Assembly (NCBI RefSeq): GCF_027887165.1
Contig: NC_077232.1
Span: 16,069,755 to 16,133,754 of the forward strand
Direction: 5' to 3'
From: Monodelphis domestica
Taxonomy: Eukaryota; Chordata; Mammalia; Didelphimorphia; Didelphidae
Length of the DNA: 64,000 nt
In this document: in pieces, positions 13,401 to 24,775 of the stretch
How the letters are laid out: every line of letters starts with the position of its first letter
Position numbering within the stretch: position 1 is the first letter of the stretch
Program-made: the position numbers and the translations under genes
Notes under the pieces: generated by a model
What the model was told of the DNA's origin: nothing
Databases searched by the model: none
The model's input: only the letters and a program-made list of their open reading frames with translations

Positions 13401-16400
13401 ACAACTGACAGATCCCTGGGCTGTCTAAGTCAAGCCTAAGATATCCATGGTACATGTGAGATGCCAGAAAGTGATGTAAAACCATCTATGTATTTCGCAT
13501 CACTTCTTATCTTGCACCTCCTGGATGGCAGAGAGGTGTCTGGTGGCAGCTGACTGAACGTGTTGGCATCTTGGTGTGGTAGCTGCAATTGTCCTGTTTT
13601 TAGAGGTGAGTTTTCCTTGATACCATACTGGAGGAAGCCTACTAACCTAGATCAGTGAGGCGTCTTCTCTGATATCTCTCAGAGCTTAGGCTGATTCTTT
13701 CTCTTTTACCTTCCAAACACTATCCACTTAGAAGCCTCTAATCTTCAGAAATCTTGTGGCAAAGGATTCTGAACTCCCCCTGGCACAGACTAGGCAGGAG
13801 AAATCCTACACCCTCTCCCTCTCTCTTCTCCTTGATTTCTTCCCTATATATTGATTAAACCATCATATATTTCCAAACTGACTTGGGTATTTTTATTTGG
13901 GATATCACCTGGTGACCAAAAATTAAATTTAGATTAGGTCACAACCCTAAATTATCCTTACACTAGCCAAACATATTTATTTATTTAGTGCCATACTCAT
14001 CGAACTACCAAAAACCTTTTTTACTGAATTAGAAAAAAAAAAAACATAACCAAGTTCATTTGGAAGAACAAAAGATCAAGGATATCCAGGGAAATCAAGA
14101 AAAAAATGCAAAGGAAGGTGGCCTTGCAGTACCATAGCTCAAACTATACTCTAAAGTAGTGGTCATCAAAGCAATATGGCACTGGCTAAGAGACAGAAAG
14201 GAGGATCAATGGAATAGACTTGGGGTAAGTGACCTCAGCAAGACAGTCTATGAAAAGCCCAAAGATCTCAGCTTTTGGGACTAAAATCCATTATTTGATA
14301 AAAACTGCTGGGAAAATTGGAAGACAGTGTGGGAGAGATTAGGTTTGGAATAACACCTCACACTCTACACCAAGATAAACTCAGAATGGTTGAATGACTT
14401 GAACATAAAGAAGGAAACTATAAGTAAATTATGTGTACACAGAATAGTATACATGTCAGACCTTTGGAAAAGGAAAGATTTTAAAACCAAGCAAGACATA
14501 GAAAGAGTCACAAAATGTAAAATAAATAATTTTGATTACATCAAATCAAAAAGGTTTTGTACAAACAACACCAATGTAGCCAAAAATAGAAGGGAAATAA
14601 GAAATTGGGCAACAATCTTCACAACAAAAACCTCTGACAAATGTCTAATTACTCAAATTTATAAAGAGCTAAATCAAATGTACACAAAAATCAAGCCATT
14701 CTCCAATTGATAAATGGGTAAGGGACATGAATAGGCAATTTTCATTCAAAGACATCAAAACTATTAATAAGCACATGAAAAGTGTTCTAAATCCCTTATA
14801 ATCCGAGAGATACAAATCAAAACAACTCTGAGGTACCACCTCACACATAGTAGATTGGATAACATGACAGCAATGGAAAACAATGAATGCTGGAGAGGAT
14901 GTGGCAAAGTCAGGACATTAATTCATTGCTGGTGGAGTTGTGAATTGATCCAACCATTATGGAGGGCAATTTGGAACTATGCCCAAAGGGTGATAAAAGA
15001 CTGTCTGGCCTTTGATCCAGCCAAAGCACTGCTGGGTTTCTACCCCAAAGAGATCATAAGGAAAAAGACATGTACAAGAATATTCATAGCTGCACTCTTT
15101 GTGGTGGCAAAAAAAAATGGAAAATGAGGGGATGCCCTTCGATTGGAGAATGGCTGAACAAATTGTGGTATATGTTGGTGATGGAATACTATTGTGCTCA
15201 AAGGAATAATAAAGTGGAAGAATTCCATGGGAACTAGAACAACCTTCAGGAATTGATGCAGAGGGAAAGGAGCAGAACCAGGAGAACAATGTACACAGAG
15301 TCCTGTACACTGTGGTACAAGGACTTCTTCATTAGTGGCATTGCAGTGATTCTGAACAACTTGTAGAGATCTATGAGAAAGAACACTATCCACATTCAGA
15401 GGAAAAACTGTGGGAGCAGAAAAACAGAAGTAAAGCAATTGCTTGATTAAATGGGTCAAGGGGATATAGCTGAGGAGTGTGAATCTTAAAAGCTACTTGG
15501 ACTATACTTTAGAAGATTTGGTTTAGCTATCCCCTTATTGTAACAATGGAGATACTTGGTTTAACCAGAATCCGGAATTTATTGAGAATTTTTAAAATTA
15601 TTCCACCCTACTCAAACAGTGCCTTAGGGGAAGATAAAGTTGTAAACTCCTGATTGAACAATGAAAGTCCCTAACTCATACCTTCCTTATAGTAAAGCTA
15701 GAACATTAAGATAGGTCTGTTTTTAGATCTAATGCAAAAAGGTGTTAAGTCCCTGTAAAAATTAAATTAATCACAAAAAGGTGAAGCAAATTACAAAAGG
15801 CAAGCTTAACAAAGAGGTGTGAAGTACTCAGAAGATATAATCTAACCAGAGAAGGTGAGAACCAAAGGAGATGAGAACTAAGAATGGGCAGTCCTGGAAA
15901 AAAGTGTCTACTATGATTGGTAGACATGAAAATTTAGGGGAGATGACATAAAAGAAAATTTCTTTAAAAGGGAGGGGTAAAAAAGTCAGTTGAGCAATTG
16001 AGTTCAGAGGGAATTAGATTCTGATCTCAGTTCAGGAATTAGTTTTCAGTGGAGGACTGGAACCCAGCTTGGAGACGGTCTCATGGTGAGTTATAAGACT
16101 GATTCCTCTTTCCCTTAGAGTCAGGGAGGCTATTTTGGCCAAGGCCTTTAACTACTTCTGTAAGAGTTAAAATTTAGGGAAACTGAGGCAGGATAGAAAT
16201 TGGTTTCTCTCTGCAAGGAATATTATATTTTTAGAGGTTTATTAAAGGTTAAGGATTAAAGAAAATATAGAATAAGAAAGCCCGTGTCTAGGCCCAATGA
16301 GGCCTAGATAGCTTCACCTACATTATGAAAAGAGATGCTTCTGCTTGGAAGCAGCAAACGAGAAAAGAAAAGAGACCCCACCCTAGGTAGAGACCCTTTA

Positions 16401-18908
16401 AATAATAGTTTTCTCTTGGCTCAGGTGAGAATTCAGTGAGATTAGAGGGCATTATGGGAGCTAGCAAGGACTCCTGGGGTTTGGAGTCCAGAGTTCAAAT
16501 CTCTATTTTTACATTCCCTCGTTTGATCCTCTGGGAAGAAGGACTTCCCCAAAAGATCATTAAAACATAATCAATTTAAAGATTACAATAATTTGAGGAT
16601 AAGAGGAAAAAAAAACCAAACCAATAATTGCTGGACGCACTGACAAAAAGCCAATTAGGGGGCAGTCCCCTTTGGCATGAAAGTATACATACAAATAAAT
16701 GTTCAATCAACTACATCCAAAGTTCATTCTTGATCTCTTTCTTTGTGAAGCTTGTTATCTGGAGGCATCTTCATGGTGTCTTCTCCAACAGTTCAGTTTC
16801 TGGATTCAAGGAAGTATCATCTTTCTTTACCTAAAATTCTTCTCAAAATGAATTTAAACTTTGCAATTTAAAATAATGATATTTTTACATTCCCCTGTTA
16901 AGAGGGTGATTGACAAATACAGGATCACTTAGGAATGCATAGCTGAGGTATGAGGTATATGAATCAATTGGCAAGAGAAATTAAAAAGATATCAGAAAAA
17001 TCGAAATAAAAAAGAAAATACTGGATGAAAATATAGAGTATCAAAGTCTTATGTGTAAAAACTCCAAGTAAAAGAAAAATAAATCTATAACAGGTCCTTG
17101 AATCAGGGCCCAATTAAAATGATCTAAGCAATGAGGCATTTAACCAGTCAGTAGCCAGGACTACAGAAAGGTACCACATTATGAAAGGCAGAAAAGGGGA
17201 CCAGATTATAGGAGCCAAGGTGTGGGGAATACTCTTCTGTGAGTATTTTCAGAGTGAGTGTGGACACAAGGAAAGCCTATGTCTAAGAAAGTTAAACACA
17301 GTAACCTCAAGCCTTCATACTAGGTTCAAAACCTTTGCATTGGCCTAGAAGTGCATCAAACCACCCTGGATTGGGTTTTCTTTGGCCTTGTGCAATGGCT
17401 CTTTTGTGTATATCTTGTCCTGGAATCAGACAGAATCACTAAGCAAGGTTCCATATTTTTTAAATAATTAGTGGCATCATTTTTATAATCCCAAGCTTTT
17501 GGGGCATGCATTAGCAAATGTATTTTAAACTTATAGTACTGAAAAATCAAAAAGTTAAAGAAAATCTTAATGCTAGTGACATGTGCTTCAAATATAAAAA
17601 AGAGAGAAAAATAATTTAAATAAACTGAAATAGTGTTTTGCACATGCAAGAAAAATATAATAATAAAAGAGTTTTTAAAACTTCAAAAATATATCTATAT
17701 TTCTGACACTCTGTGTCAGCTAAGGAAATATAGAATACAAGGTTTCTCACCAAAAATGAGATTCATTTCTCTTCATATCTGGCCATGATCAACTGTGAGT
17801 ATAAGCAAATGAATTGAGCAAGGTAACATTTTTCATTGTTAAAGAATAGTAGTACAAAAATGTAGTTATCAAAATCCCCAAAATTCTCAATAGCTCAATT
17901 AATTACAATAGCAAACAAACACACTGTAATATTTCACATAAGTTGCTGTATTGCATTTTTAAAAGCCTATGAATAGATGGATATTTGTCACAGTTTTTTA
18001 AAATATAGCAATCTTTCAACCTTGGTAATTTAAACATATTTTTAAACAAAGTAAAACTCATCTTGGATTAAGAACATAATGAAGAAATCTATATATCATT
18101 CTGGTGGAAGTAAAGTAGTGAGCTGAAGAGTTATAAATGAGGGATGCTCCTTTTTTTGGAGGCTTTTTGAGGGATACATGCCCTGAGATTAACTTCCCCA
18201 ACTTCCATTCACATATTTAGAAATGTGGGAAGGTTGGGGGTTATAAAATGTATTTCACTTCAGCTACTAGAATGGACCTTACCTCATGGTAGGGGCAGGC
18301 AAAAATGACCAGAGATTGTAAAAAAAATATTCTAAGAATCATGTTTAAAAAACCCTTAAAATCAATTTGAGATATTTAGCACATTAAATTTTCCAAAGGT
18401 AGTTATAGCAATTATAACCAGTTCTGATGAAGTCCATCTATCCTCTATGTGACAATTTGCAAAGGCAAAAATAGAAAGACTGTTTTGCCAAAACTATAAT
18501 AGTTTAAATTTAGGGAAACTGAGGCAGGGTAGAAATTAGTTTTTCTATGTGCAAGGAATATTATATTTTTAGAGGTTTATTAAAGGATAAGGATTAAAGA
18601 AAATACAGAATAAGAAAGCATGTGTCTAGGCCCAATGAGGCCTAGACATTATGAAAAGAGATGCTTCTGCTTGGAAGTTGCAACCGGAAAAAGAAAAGAG
18701 ACCCCACCTGAGGTGGAGAACATTTAAATAATAATTTGCTCTCAGCCCGGTTGAGAGCAAATAATAATTTGCTCTCAGCCCGGTTGAGAATTCAGTGGGA
18801 TTAGAGGACATTCTGGGAGCTAGCAAAGACTCTTGGGGTTTGGAGAGTCCAGAGTTCAAATCTCCATTTTACACTTCTTGGCTCAGTTGAGCCAAAGCAG
18901 TTAAAATT

Positions 18909-18975
<67 letters not shown>

Positions 18976-21900
18976 TCCCTTAAATCCTTCTCTCTTTATT
19001 AATTAAAATCCCCATAATACCCAGCTGATTTGGATATATTTATATTTGGGAATTTCCCATAGTGACCAATTATTTAGATATTAAGTCAAAACACTAAAAT
19101 TATCCTTACAGGAGGTAGACTCTAAATGAACATCCTAATGCAAACACCAACAATATGGAAATGGGTTCTGAACAAGGGCATATGTAATACCTAGTAGAAT
19201 GGTGCGTTGACTATGGGAGGGGTGGGGGAAGGGGAGGGAGGAATAGAAAATGATTTTTGTAACCAAGGAATAATGTTTGAAATTGACCAAATAAAATAAA
19301 ATAATGAAATACTTTTTAAAAAAGAATCTTTAATCAGATCATCGAGTCACTAATTGCTAATAAAGTCTAACTTGAAGCAAAAGAATCTATAGGAGAGAGG
19401 AAATGAGAAGAAAGATATGGTCAGAGATATAGATAAAGGAAGAGAGAGGATGGAAGAAAAAGCAGACATAGAGTCTGCCTAAAAAGGGATTCTGACTGAA
19501 AACTGTTTGCAATTACAGAAAAAAGTGAACAGAACATTTTTTGTTTGATGGCATCAACTATGAATTCCACACCTTTTCAGTACACCTTGTTTCCAAGATC
19601 CTTTCCATCCTTTGATTGCAGAGGGTGGGCATGAGAACTCCTCCAAGATCATCCTTTCTTACTTAGCTATAGCTTTTCATCAAGACCCCATAATGAGCAT
19701 CTTTTCCCCACATTCCCAATTTTCATCTTCATTTTATGTGTTAGCTTCCCCATTAGACTATAAACTCTTTGAGTGCAGGAACTATCTTCTGTCTCTTTTT
19801 GTATCTCTAGCATTACACAAAATAACTGGCATATGAAAGTTCATTAAGAATGGTCTGCTGATTGATGGAAAGAAGATAAAAGTCAATGCTTTAGATGGAG
19901 TCTGAAGGCATAAATATTCTACAGATGCTCATTGAAAGAGACATTGCTTTGGGGAAAGATCATTGGAAAAAGGACAATTTTCTCTGTTTTGAAGCTTATT
20001 GTCATCTATTGCTGTCTACCTCCTGTTTGAAGGAAATGTTATAAGGTTGCCTGGATTCCAAGAGAGTTTCATAGTTCTCAAGAAAGAAAAGGAACAGAAA
20101 AGAGCAATTTCCATCTGCGTTTCCATGAGTTAGATTGATAAAGTTTTGTTTTATTTTTAAGAAAAAATTTCTTAGTCTCCTAATCAGGGTAGCCATAGGA
20201 GAAAGAGCTCAAAATCACTTCCATGGTGCAAAATGGGAGAATAGGCTTCCATAGCCAAAGAGCTGCAAAGATGACAAGGAGAGGTGATGGCAGAGTTCTT
20301 TCGCCCAACAGGTGATGCATGCTACAGACTGTTTCTTGAAGAGAATAAAAATACCATCAGCAATAATATAGAGTTGAATTGTCCCACATGTGGCTTTCTG
20401 CGAGGTTTCCATAAGGGTATGCTCACTCTCTCCAATGAATAGTGGCACAAGTTTATGGCTGGACTGTTACATTTTGATGATTTCATCTCCTGAGTAAATG
20501 CTATGATTGTTCCTGGTCTTACTCTGAATTTTTTAAAAGTAGGATTATTGCTTTTCTTTTCTTATTTGATCAATGTTTCCCCCATAGGAACCAATAGTGA
20601 GTTATTTTGCAGAATCAGGGAGGAACTTAATTAGGACTCGAGAGATCCAGTTCCAGATCATGAGGGCGAATCCACCCTTGAAAGTGGGTGATGTCGAGGA
20701 CTCTGCAGACTTTTTGATAACCACATGGATACTCCTCTGGGAAACCCTGGCCGTTCAACGTAATAGTAGGTTTGGTTTGTGAACCAGCTCAGGGGGACAA
20801 GAATGGTCAATCTCTCAATCAGGAGACAAAAAGGTTGTTTTTTGTTTTGTTTTGTTTTCAGAAAAGGATTCCAAGGTATGTATCATTTTTTTTAAAAATC
20901 CTTACATTCCATCTTAAAATCAATACGAAGTATTGGTTCCAAGGCAGAAGAGTCATAAAGTCTAGGCAATGGGGGATAAGTGACTTGCCCAGGGACACAC
21001 AGCTAGGAAGTGTCTGAGGCCAGATTTGAACATAGGACCTCTCGTCTCTAGGCCTAGCTCTCAATGCACTGAGCCACCCAGGTGACCCCTTCTGTATCAT
21101 TTTTGAAGGGATATGCATTGCTAATGAGCTGCTCTATTGACTATCTTAATTATTTTAAATTCAGTCACCAGCAATAACTGAATTTCAGCTTCCTCTGTTA
21201 CAAAATAGAAATGATAATACAAGTACTATCTGACTTAGAGGGCCTTGTGGTTAGATGATTTTGAAATCTGTAATACTGCAAGCCATCAAAATCGTTAATC
21301 CATATATAATGAAAGCTTATTTCTTTCCAAATATTCTTATACTGACATGGCAGATAGAATTGCCTTTGTTCTAGAAAAATGAAGGTATGGATTCTACCTC
21401 AGCACTCAGTAGCTCTGAGCCCTTCAGTAAGTCACGTTGTGGGTTTGAGCTCAAAAAGTGAGATGAAATGGACAATAATTTGTCTCATCCCTGCCTTTCT
21501 AATTGTATTCAACTTTGAATTGTTGATCAAAGAAAACCTAGGCTAGCCTTGTCACATGCTTGGATACTATCTATCTGTCTGTATATCTATTTATCTGTCG
21601 ATCTATCTATCCATCCATCCATCCATTCATCCATCCATCCAACCATCCATTCATCCACCTATCTATCTGTCTATCCATCCATCCATTTATCTATCTATTC
21701 ATCTATCTATCCATCTAATTATCTATTATTCTGAAAACTATATATAGTAATATATATTTTAATATGCATAATATATTGTATTATCATGTATATCACATAT
21801 TGCCACATTTATATATTACATATACTATACAATATATGCTGCAAAAGCAACCCTTTCCCACCTAAACTCTGGAAAATTACAAACGAGAAACCCTGGGCAT

Positions 21901-22731
21901 GAAGGACATGTTGTAGACATCTAGATTCCCACCAGTCTCAAAGGAATGAAGGGAAAAATTCCACATTTCAGAATTAGTTTCACTACTTCTACTCACAAAT
22001 GCTGTTCCCCAGAATATGTAGCCAGTGTTAAGAATAAAATTTTCATATATGTAATTTCTTGAAGGAAGCAAAATGATAATCATTCCCAAGGCAAAGTTCA
22101 TCAGGGCGATCATGATCTGGACAGTCTAGAAGGGAAAGAAATATTCATGAGCATAGAGAAGATTTATTCACTTCTCTCTAGAAATGGAGTCAAAGATTCA
22201 TCTGCCTTTCACAAATGCTTTCCTTATATAACCCTTATATAATAAAAGGGTTCATACTAACTGACATGTTGCCATTCAGTCATTTTTTGGTTCATGCTGA
22301 ACTCTGATTTCTTTTGGGGTTGTCATGGCAAAAGTTTTAGAGTGATTTATTATTTCCTTCTCCAATCAATTTTACAAATGAGGAAACTGAGGTAAGGTAA
22401 TAATTTGACAAAATTAAGTATTTATTCTTTGCCAGGCACTGGAATAAGCTCTGTAGATACAAAGATACAAAAGCAAAACCAATTTCATCTGACTCCCAAA
22501 CCTACAATGTTGTAAGTTCCCCCCAACCAGAAACATATGAATCAGCTCTCCCAGCAATGGGGGACTCCAACTCACCCCCAGCACCTTGGGCTCCCCTTTC
22601 AGGAAGTTCTGCAGGTATGCTTTCGATTTATAAAATGGCACAGGTGTTCCTATTGGACCTTGTGGGAAGGAAATGGTACCCATCTGGGGAAAGGATGACA
22701 ATGTTCCCTTTGTTGTTGCCTGCGACTCCAT
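4402..22731 (-). CDS. MS4A-family four-pass membrane protein, paralogue A
   Basis: Intact six-exon coding region of 217 codons. Coding pieces in transcript order are 22731-22576, 22125-21997, 7805-7749, 6972-6814, 5511-5410 and 4452-4402 (stop TAA). Every intron has AG/GT ends and lies between whole codons. The first coding exon opens at acceptor 22747, 16 bases before the ATG. The protein begins [10 protein letters not shown], reaches the MS4A hallmark [10 protein letters not shown] at residues 43-52, and continues with TM1 ([20 protein letters not shown]), extracellular loop 1, TM2 ending [19 protein letters not shown]3 ([19 protein letters not shown]), a cysteine-bearing loop 2, TM4 ([16 protein letters not shown]), FGCKATCC, and a short cytoplasmic tail ending QVPVTEA. 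Exon sizes and motifs fit the MS4A4/MS4A6-like branch, but I cannot name the member. Members act as membrane adaptors or receptors in immune cells and as chemosensors in some olfactory neurons. Intron 3 is about 14.2 kb because it holds an L1 nest. I found no clear poly(A) signal. Confidence 0.9.
5410..5511 (-). other. Gene A exon 6 (TM4), unusually diverged
   Basis: This exon of 34 codons encodes the fourth membrane segment and the FGCKATCC motif at the cytoplasmic face. Compared with the unit B exon at 32778-32879 I count 15 base differences in 102, of which 9 change the protein and 6 are silent. All lie in the part before FGCKATCC. This is clearly denser than in the first coding exon, where I count 1 difference in 156. 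Confidence 0.85.
6119..6151 (+). other. Short replacement patch matching a LINE 5' end
   Basis: Unit A reads GGGGTGTATGGGGTGTTCAG here, where unit B (about 33501-33568) has an unrelated stretch of about 68 bp. About 26 bases match the 5' end of the RTE-like LINE at about 56725-56750 without mismatch. Flanking sequence on both sides is collinear between the two units. Confidence 0.7.
7085..7300 (+). mobile_element. L1 3'-end fragment, 5' truncated
   Basis: The block ATATGGAAATGGGTCTTGAT, the TGGAATTGTGTGTTCGCTA region, a G-rich run and an AAATAAATAAA tail resemble the 3' end of the full L1 at 19145-19320. The same fragment is at about 34525-34715, so it predates the duplication. Confidence 0.7.
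8440..9028 (+). promoter_or_regulatory. L1 5' UTR
   Basis: This noncoding leader runs from the left target duplication to the ORF1 start. It includes a short CCCTA repeat (about 8646-8670). In intact L1 copies the internal promoter lies in this interval. I see no specific factor sites to call. Confidence 0.6.
9029..10045 (+). pseudogene. L1 ORF1 (RNA-binding protein) relic
   Basis: The N-terminal part is lysine- and glutamate-rich and coiled-coil-like. The C-terminal part contains [20 protein letters not shown] and [17 protein letters not shown], typical of the L1 ORF1p RRM and C-terminal domains. The protein normally coats L1 RNA. This copy is dead: the frame stops at 9260-9262, continues in another frame to 9441, and the C-terminal domain is again open from 9560 to a stop at 10045. 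Confidence 0.88.
10784..15237 (+). pseudogene. L1 ORF2 (endonuclease and reverse transcriptase) relic
   Basis: The region opens with [20 protein letters not shown], the usual start of the AP-like endonuclease. RT blocks follow ([16 protein letters not shown] at about 12336; a LFVNDMMVY box at about 12852 where LFADDM is usual). The C-terminal part has [12 protein letters not shown] and [14 protein letters not shown]. It is broken many times: the catalytic QETH of the endonuclease reads QVTY, the RT catalytic aspartate pair reads ND, a run of 11 C (12158-12168) replaces the KAP-coding bases, and a solo LTR sits at 13220-13962. The LTR apart, it collapsed by ordinary mutation. Confidence 0.9.
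13220..13962 (+). mobile_element. Solo LTR (743 bp) in L1 ORF2
   Basis: It starts TGTGAATTTT and ends ATCCTTACA. Flanks are CTAC (13216-13219) and CTAG (13963-13966), an imperfect 4-bp target duplication. The L1 reading continues on both sides. The first 56 bp or so are tandemly repeated (TAGATTACTCCA at about 13230, TAGATTATTCCA at about 13286). Its end (GACTTGGGTATTTTTATTTG and CCTGGTGACCA) resembles the 940-bp LTR family, so it is probably a related subfamily. Confidence 0.8.
16159..18873 (-). mobile_element. Short LTR retroelement with paired LTRs
   Basis: LTRs are at 16159-16513 and 18495-18873, flanked by the target duplication CTTC (16155-16158 and 18874-18877). In the minus orientation each LTR begins TGTAAAAAT or similar. 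The internal 2 kb has no recognisable gag, pol or env, but it matches 26325-28250 closely. The right LTR carries an internal duplication (ATAATTTGCTCTCAGCC twice, about 18730-18783). It looks like a non-autonomous relative that also lost part of its interior compared with the copy at 25971. Confidence 0.88.
18911..18973. repeat. (CT)n microsatellite
   Basis: About 31 consecutive CT units lie inside the right half of the solo LTR that starts at 15478. The other LTRs of this family have only a short CTCTCTCT tract at the same place (about 2133 and 53335), so the tract expanded in this copy. Confidence 0.95.
20915..21090 (-). mobile_element. tRNA-derived CORE-SINE, reverse
   Basis: Read in reverse it has GAGCTAGGCCTAGAGACGAG, the core TGTGTCCCTGGGCAAGTCAC and a CCTTGGAACCAATACTTCG-type tail. 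The same insertion is at about 37565-37755, so it predates the duplication. Confidence 0.8.
21567..21725. repeat. (TCTA/TCCA)n microsatellite
   Basis: A mixed tetranucleotide tract mainly of CTAT and CATC units. It is kept with almost the same internal order at 38225-38390, so the array existed before the duplication. Open frames across it (Tyr/Leu/Ser-Ile-His repeats) are artefacts. Confidence 0.93.
22270..22400 (+). repeat. MAR1-like SINE fragment
   Basis: The text TTTTGGGGTTGTCATGGCAA, then TTATTTCCTTCTCCAATC and AATGAGGAAACTGAGG, matches the order I recall for MAR1-type SINEs. It is also in unit B at about 38935-39060. Confidence 0.65.
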
Positions 22732-22747
22732 GAAGCCACTTGTGGTG
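22576..22747 (-). other. Gene A first coding exon
   Basis: Acceptor AG lies at 22749-22748, the ATG at 22731-22729, and donor GTGAGT at 22575-22570. It encodes the cytoplasmic N terminus of 52 residues ending [10 protein letters not shown]. It differs from the unit B exon (39239-39410) by one silent base in the coding part (GTG versus GTA), so this region is the most conserved part of the gene pair. Confidence 0.9.
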
Positions 22748-24717
22748 CTATAAAAAGAGAAAAGAAGTCACATGAAACATGGGTTCAAGTATAGGTAAGT
22801 GAATCTTCAATTTATTCTTCTCTTTCTAGCTGTCCCAGATGGCTAGATTATGCCACATCCCATCTAAACATCTACAGAATACCAGGATCTCGTTGTCAAG
22901 GACATCTTGCCACTTCAGACACCTTATGCATGCATTTCCCATCCACCCCCCAGTTATTATGCTATAGGAATAATAACCAAATAAGTGTTACCATTGTTTC
23001 TGAAAAGGACTCAACAACACCCAATGAACCTACAGCTTTATAGGGAGGCATCCTCCATGACTGCCAAGGTCAAAGCACTCTTCTCTTGCTACCATTTACT
23101 TCTATATCTTGTATCCCCTAGAAAATTGGGGCTGTCTCAATTATTTTTCTCCATGAAACATACCTAGAATAATTCTGTTAGGCATATACAGGCCACTTAA
23201 TAATTTTTGTTGCTTGATTGATCAATGATTGAGAAGGAACTGATTGAATTAGCCACATCAATGGGGTTATCAATCTCATGTAAAGGTGGCTAAAAAAAAG
23301 GTTACATGAATTAGCCTATTCTGCCCATGAAAAGGATCCAATCAATAATCTCACCTTTACCCTGTACCAGGGGCAGGCCAGGCACAGAGCTTCTTGTAGC
23401 TCAGCCCTATCTCCCCAAGGTTCAGGGTGGACAGACTTCTCCCAGGAACCTCCTCATTCTGTTATGACTCTATGGGGACCAGGGAGGAGGAAGATGGGGG
23501 AAATAAATAGGAAGAAATGGGCTCGACCAGCTAGCCCATTCCACTATGATTCTTTAACTCTACAGAGGTTTTACTGAGGCCCTAGTATGAGCCCAGGCCT
23601 GGATTCATCTGTGCCATGAGGAAAAGGGCAAGAGAATACAACCTCTCATCTTCCACAGAACACCTCTGCCTGGAGAGAATGGATGCACTAAATGAGAGAC
23701 GGTAAAAAGGAAGCAATCTTAGAGCTGTCTCTGTGACGCTGTACTGGAAGGGGATGCTTTGGAAGGACAAAAGAAATAGAGATCACAGCAGAATGCCCCA
23801 AGTCACCAGGAAGTCAGGCAGGCTTCCAGTCAGGCTTAAAGCTTGAACTGGGCTTTGAAAACTATTTATAGCATCATATGTGAAGAGTAGAAAGTAAAGA
23901 GATGAACATGAATTTCTGTGATCTCCAACGGCTAATGTCTCCTCTCCTCCATTCCTCGCCCTCTCAGTGTTTAGAAAAGGCCTGCAGTCTACACAGCAGG
24001 AGTGGAACTAACAAGATTGCATGGCCTGAAAATTCATGCAAACAGGGTTTCTGGGTCTATTTCAGGAGCACCGCCCTCTAAGATACTTCTCACTTCCACA
24101 CTAGATCCAATCTGCACAAGAAAACATCAAGATGATTATCACCAGAGGAAGGGAGGGATTTACCTACATCATGAGCCATCTTTGTCACTGTACTGGTACA
24201 AAACTTTTACTCTGATTTGAGAGGGCCTGGCAGCACTTGAGAGCCAGCCAATGAGGTCTGCACCAAGGAATGAAAGGCAGAAAGATCACCAAGGTGGGCA
24301 GCAATCCATTCCTCTTATTCACACTAAACAAGGTGAATCTGGAGGTTGTCCCTGAGCTACAAGAGTTTGGGAGTATCTAAGGATTGCCCAATGAAAGATA
24401 TTCCCTTCAGAGGAGCCCAGCATCCGCAAGGCCAGGAAGGAGCTTTTTGAAAATACAAGCCCCAGAGAGTCTCTGCTCAGAGCCAAAAGAATTTTTCTCT
24501 TCATCTTCCTGAGACCAAATCTGTTCTGTCCTGTGAGTCTTGGGAAAGAACTGACTAAAAAGGCCCCTCTCTAAAGACTTGAATATTCCTTTGACAGCAG
24601 AATCTTTTTAAATCCCTCCTAACCACTGGGTTCTAGCCTGGGTTCTAGATTCCTTTCAATGTTCTTTTGCATTTAGCTTCTCCTAAAACCTGGGTTGAGA
24701 ACTCCCTAGGTACTTAC

Positions 24718-24775
24718 CTGTCCTCTCCACCAGCTCTTCCAGGGTCTCCTGCCCTTCAATTCTTCAACCTTACAA
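24718..24775 (-). other. Probable noncoding exon 1 of MS4A gene A
   Basis: A donor GGACAG|GTAAGT lies at 24718/24717 on the minus strand, about 2 kb upstream of the first coding exon. MS4A genes usually have a noncoding first exon. The sequence is conserved in unit B (donor after 42049). In the third copy (about 49255) the donor GT is changed to AT. The transcription start is not visible, so the right end given is only a guess. Confidence 0.4.

Larger units (their letters stand above)
15478..19110 (+). mobile_element. Solo LTR in L1 3' UTR, itself interrupted
   Basis: It starts TGTGAATCTTAAAAG and ends ATCCTTACA, with a perfect target duplication GGAG (15474-15477 and 19111-19114). Its two halves are 15478-16158 and 18878-19110, about 914 bp when counted together, and match the family of 1416-2355. 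The gap is the LTR element 16159-18873. A long CT microsatellite lies in its right half (about 18911-18973). Confidence 0.87.
8440..19322 (+). mobile_element. Near full-length L1, interrupted by LTR elements
   Basis: The L1 has a 5' UTR (8440-9028), an ORF1 relic (9029-10045), an ORF2 relic (10784-15237) and a 3' UTR continuing after the inserted LTRs to about 19322. A perfect 14-bp target duplication (AGAATCTTTAATCA) lies at 8426-8439 and 19323-19336. The empty site is present once in unit B at 35993-36006 with one mismatch. Subtracting the LTR insertions (13220-13962 and 15478-19110) leaves about 6.5 kb, the usual length for a complete L1. It lies in intron 3 of MS4A gene A, antisense to it. 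Confidence 0.93.
19337..21990. other. MS4A gene A intron 3, right part
   Basis: This intron sequence is shared with unit B (36007-38650). It contains a reverse SINE, a tetranucleotide microsatellite and otherwise unrecognised sequence. A 77-codon minus-strand frame (20215-20448) is kept in both units but has no start context, splice pattern or domain that I recognise. Confidence 0.5.

Noticed and set aside
15040-15459. 139- and 117-codon minus-strand frames
   Set aside because: They are antisense shadows of the L1 ORF2 C terminus and 3' UTR.
20215-20448. 77-codon minus-strand frame kept in unit B (36892-37125) with three residue changes
   Set aside because: Conservation is what a recent duplication gives anyway. 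It has no MS4A motif, no splice borders in frame and no recognised domain.
21549-21747. 61-63 codon frames rich in Tyr/Leu/Ser and Ile/His/Pro, also at 38207-38405
   Set aside because: They are translations of the TCTA/TCCA microsatellite in two phases.
22414-22575. Continuation of the first MS4A coding frame beyond [10 protein letters not shown] ([12 protein letters not shown]...)
   Set aside because: A GTGAGT donor follows the GGG codon exactly at the family's usual exon end, so this is intron read-through.
24002-24220. 72-codon plus-strand frame kept in unit B (41333-41551)
   Set aside because: It lies in intron 1 of the MS4A genes on the other strand, has no domain, and is conserved only because of the duplication.
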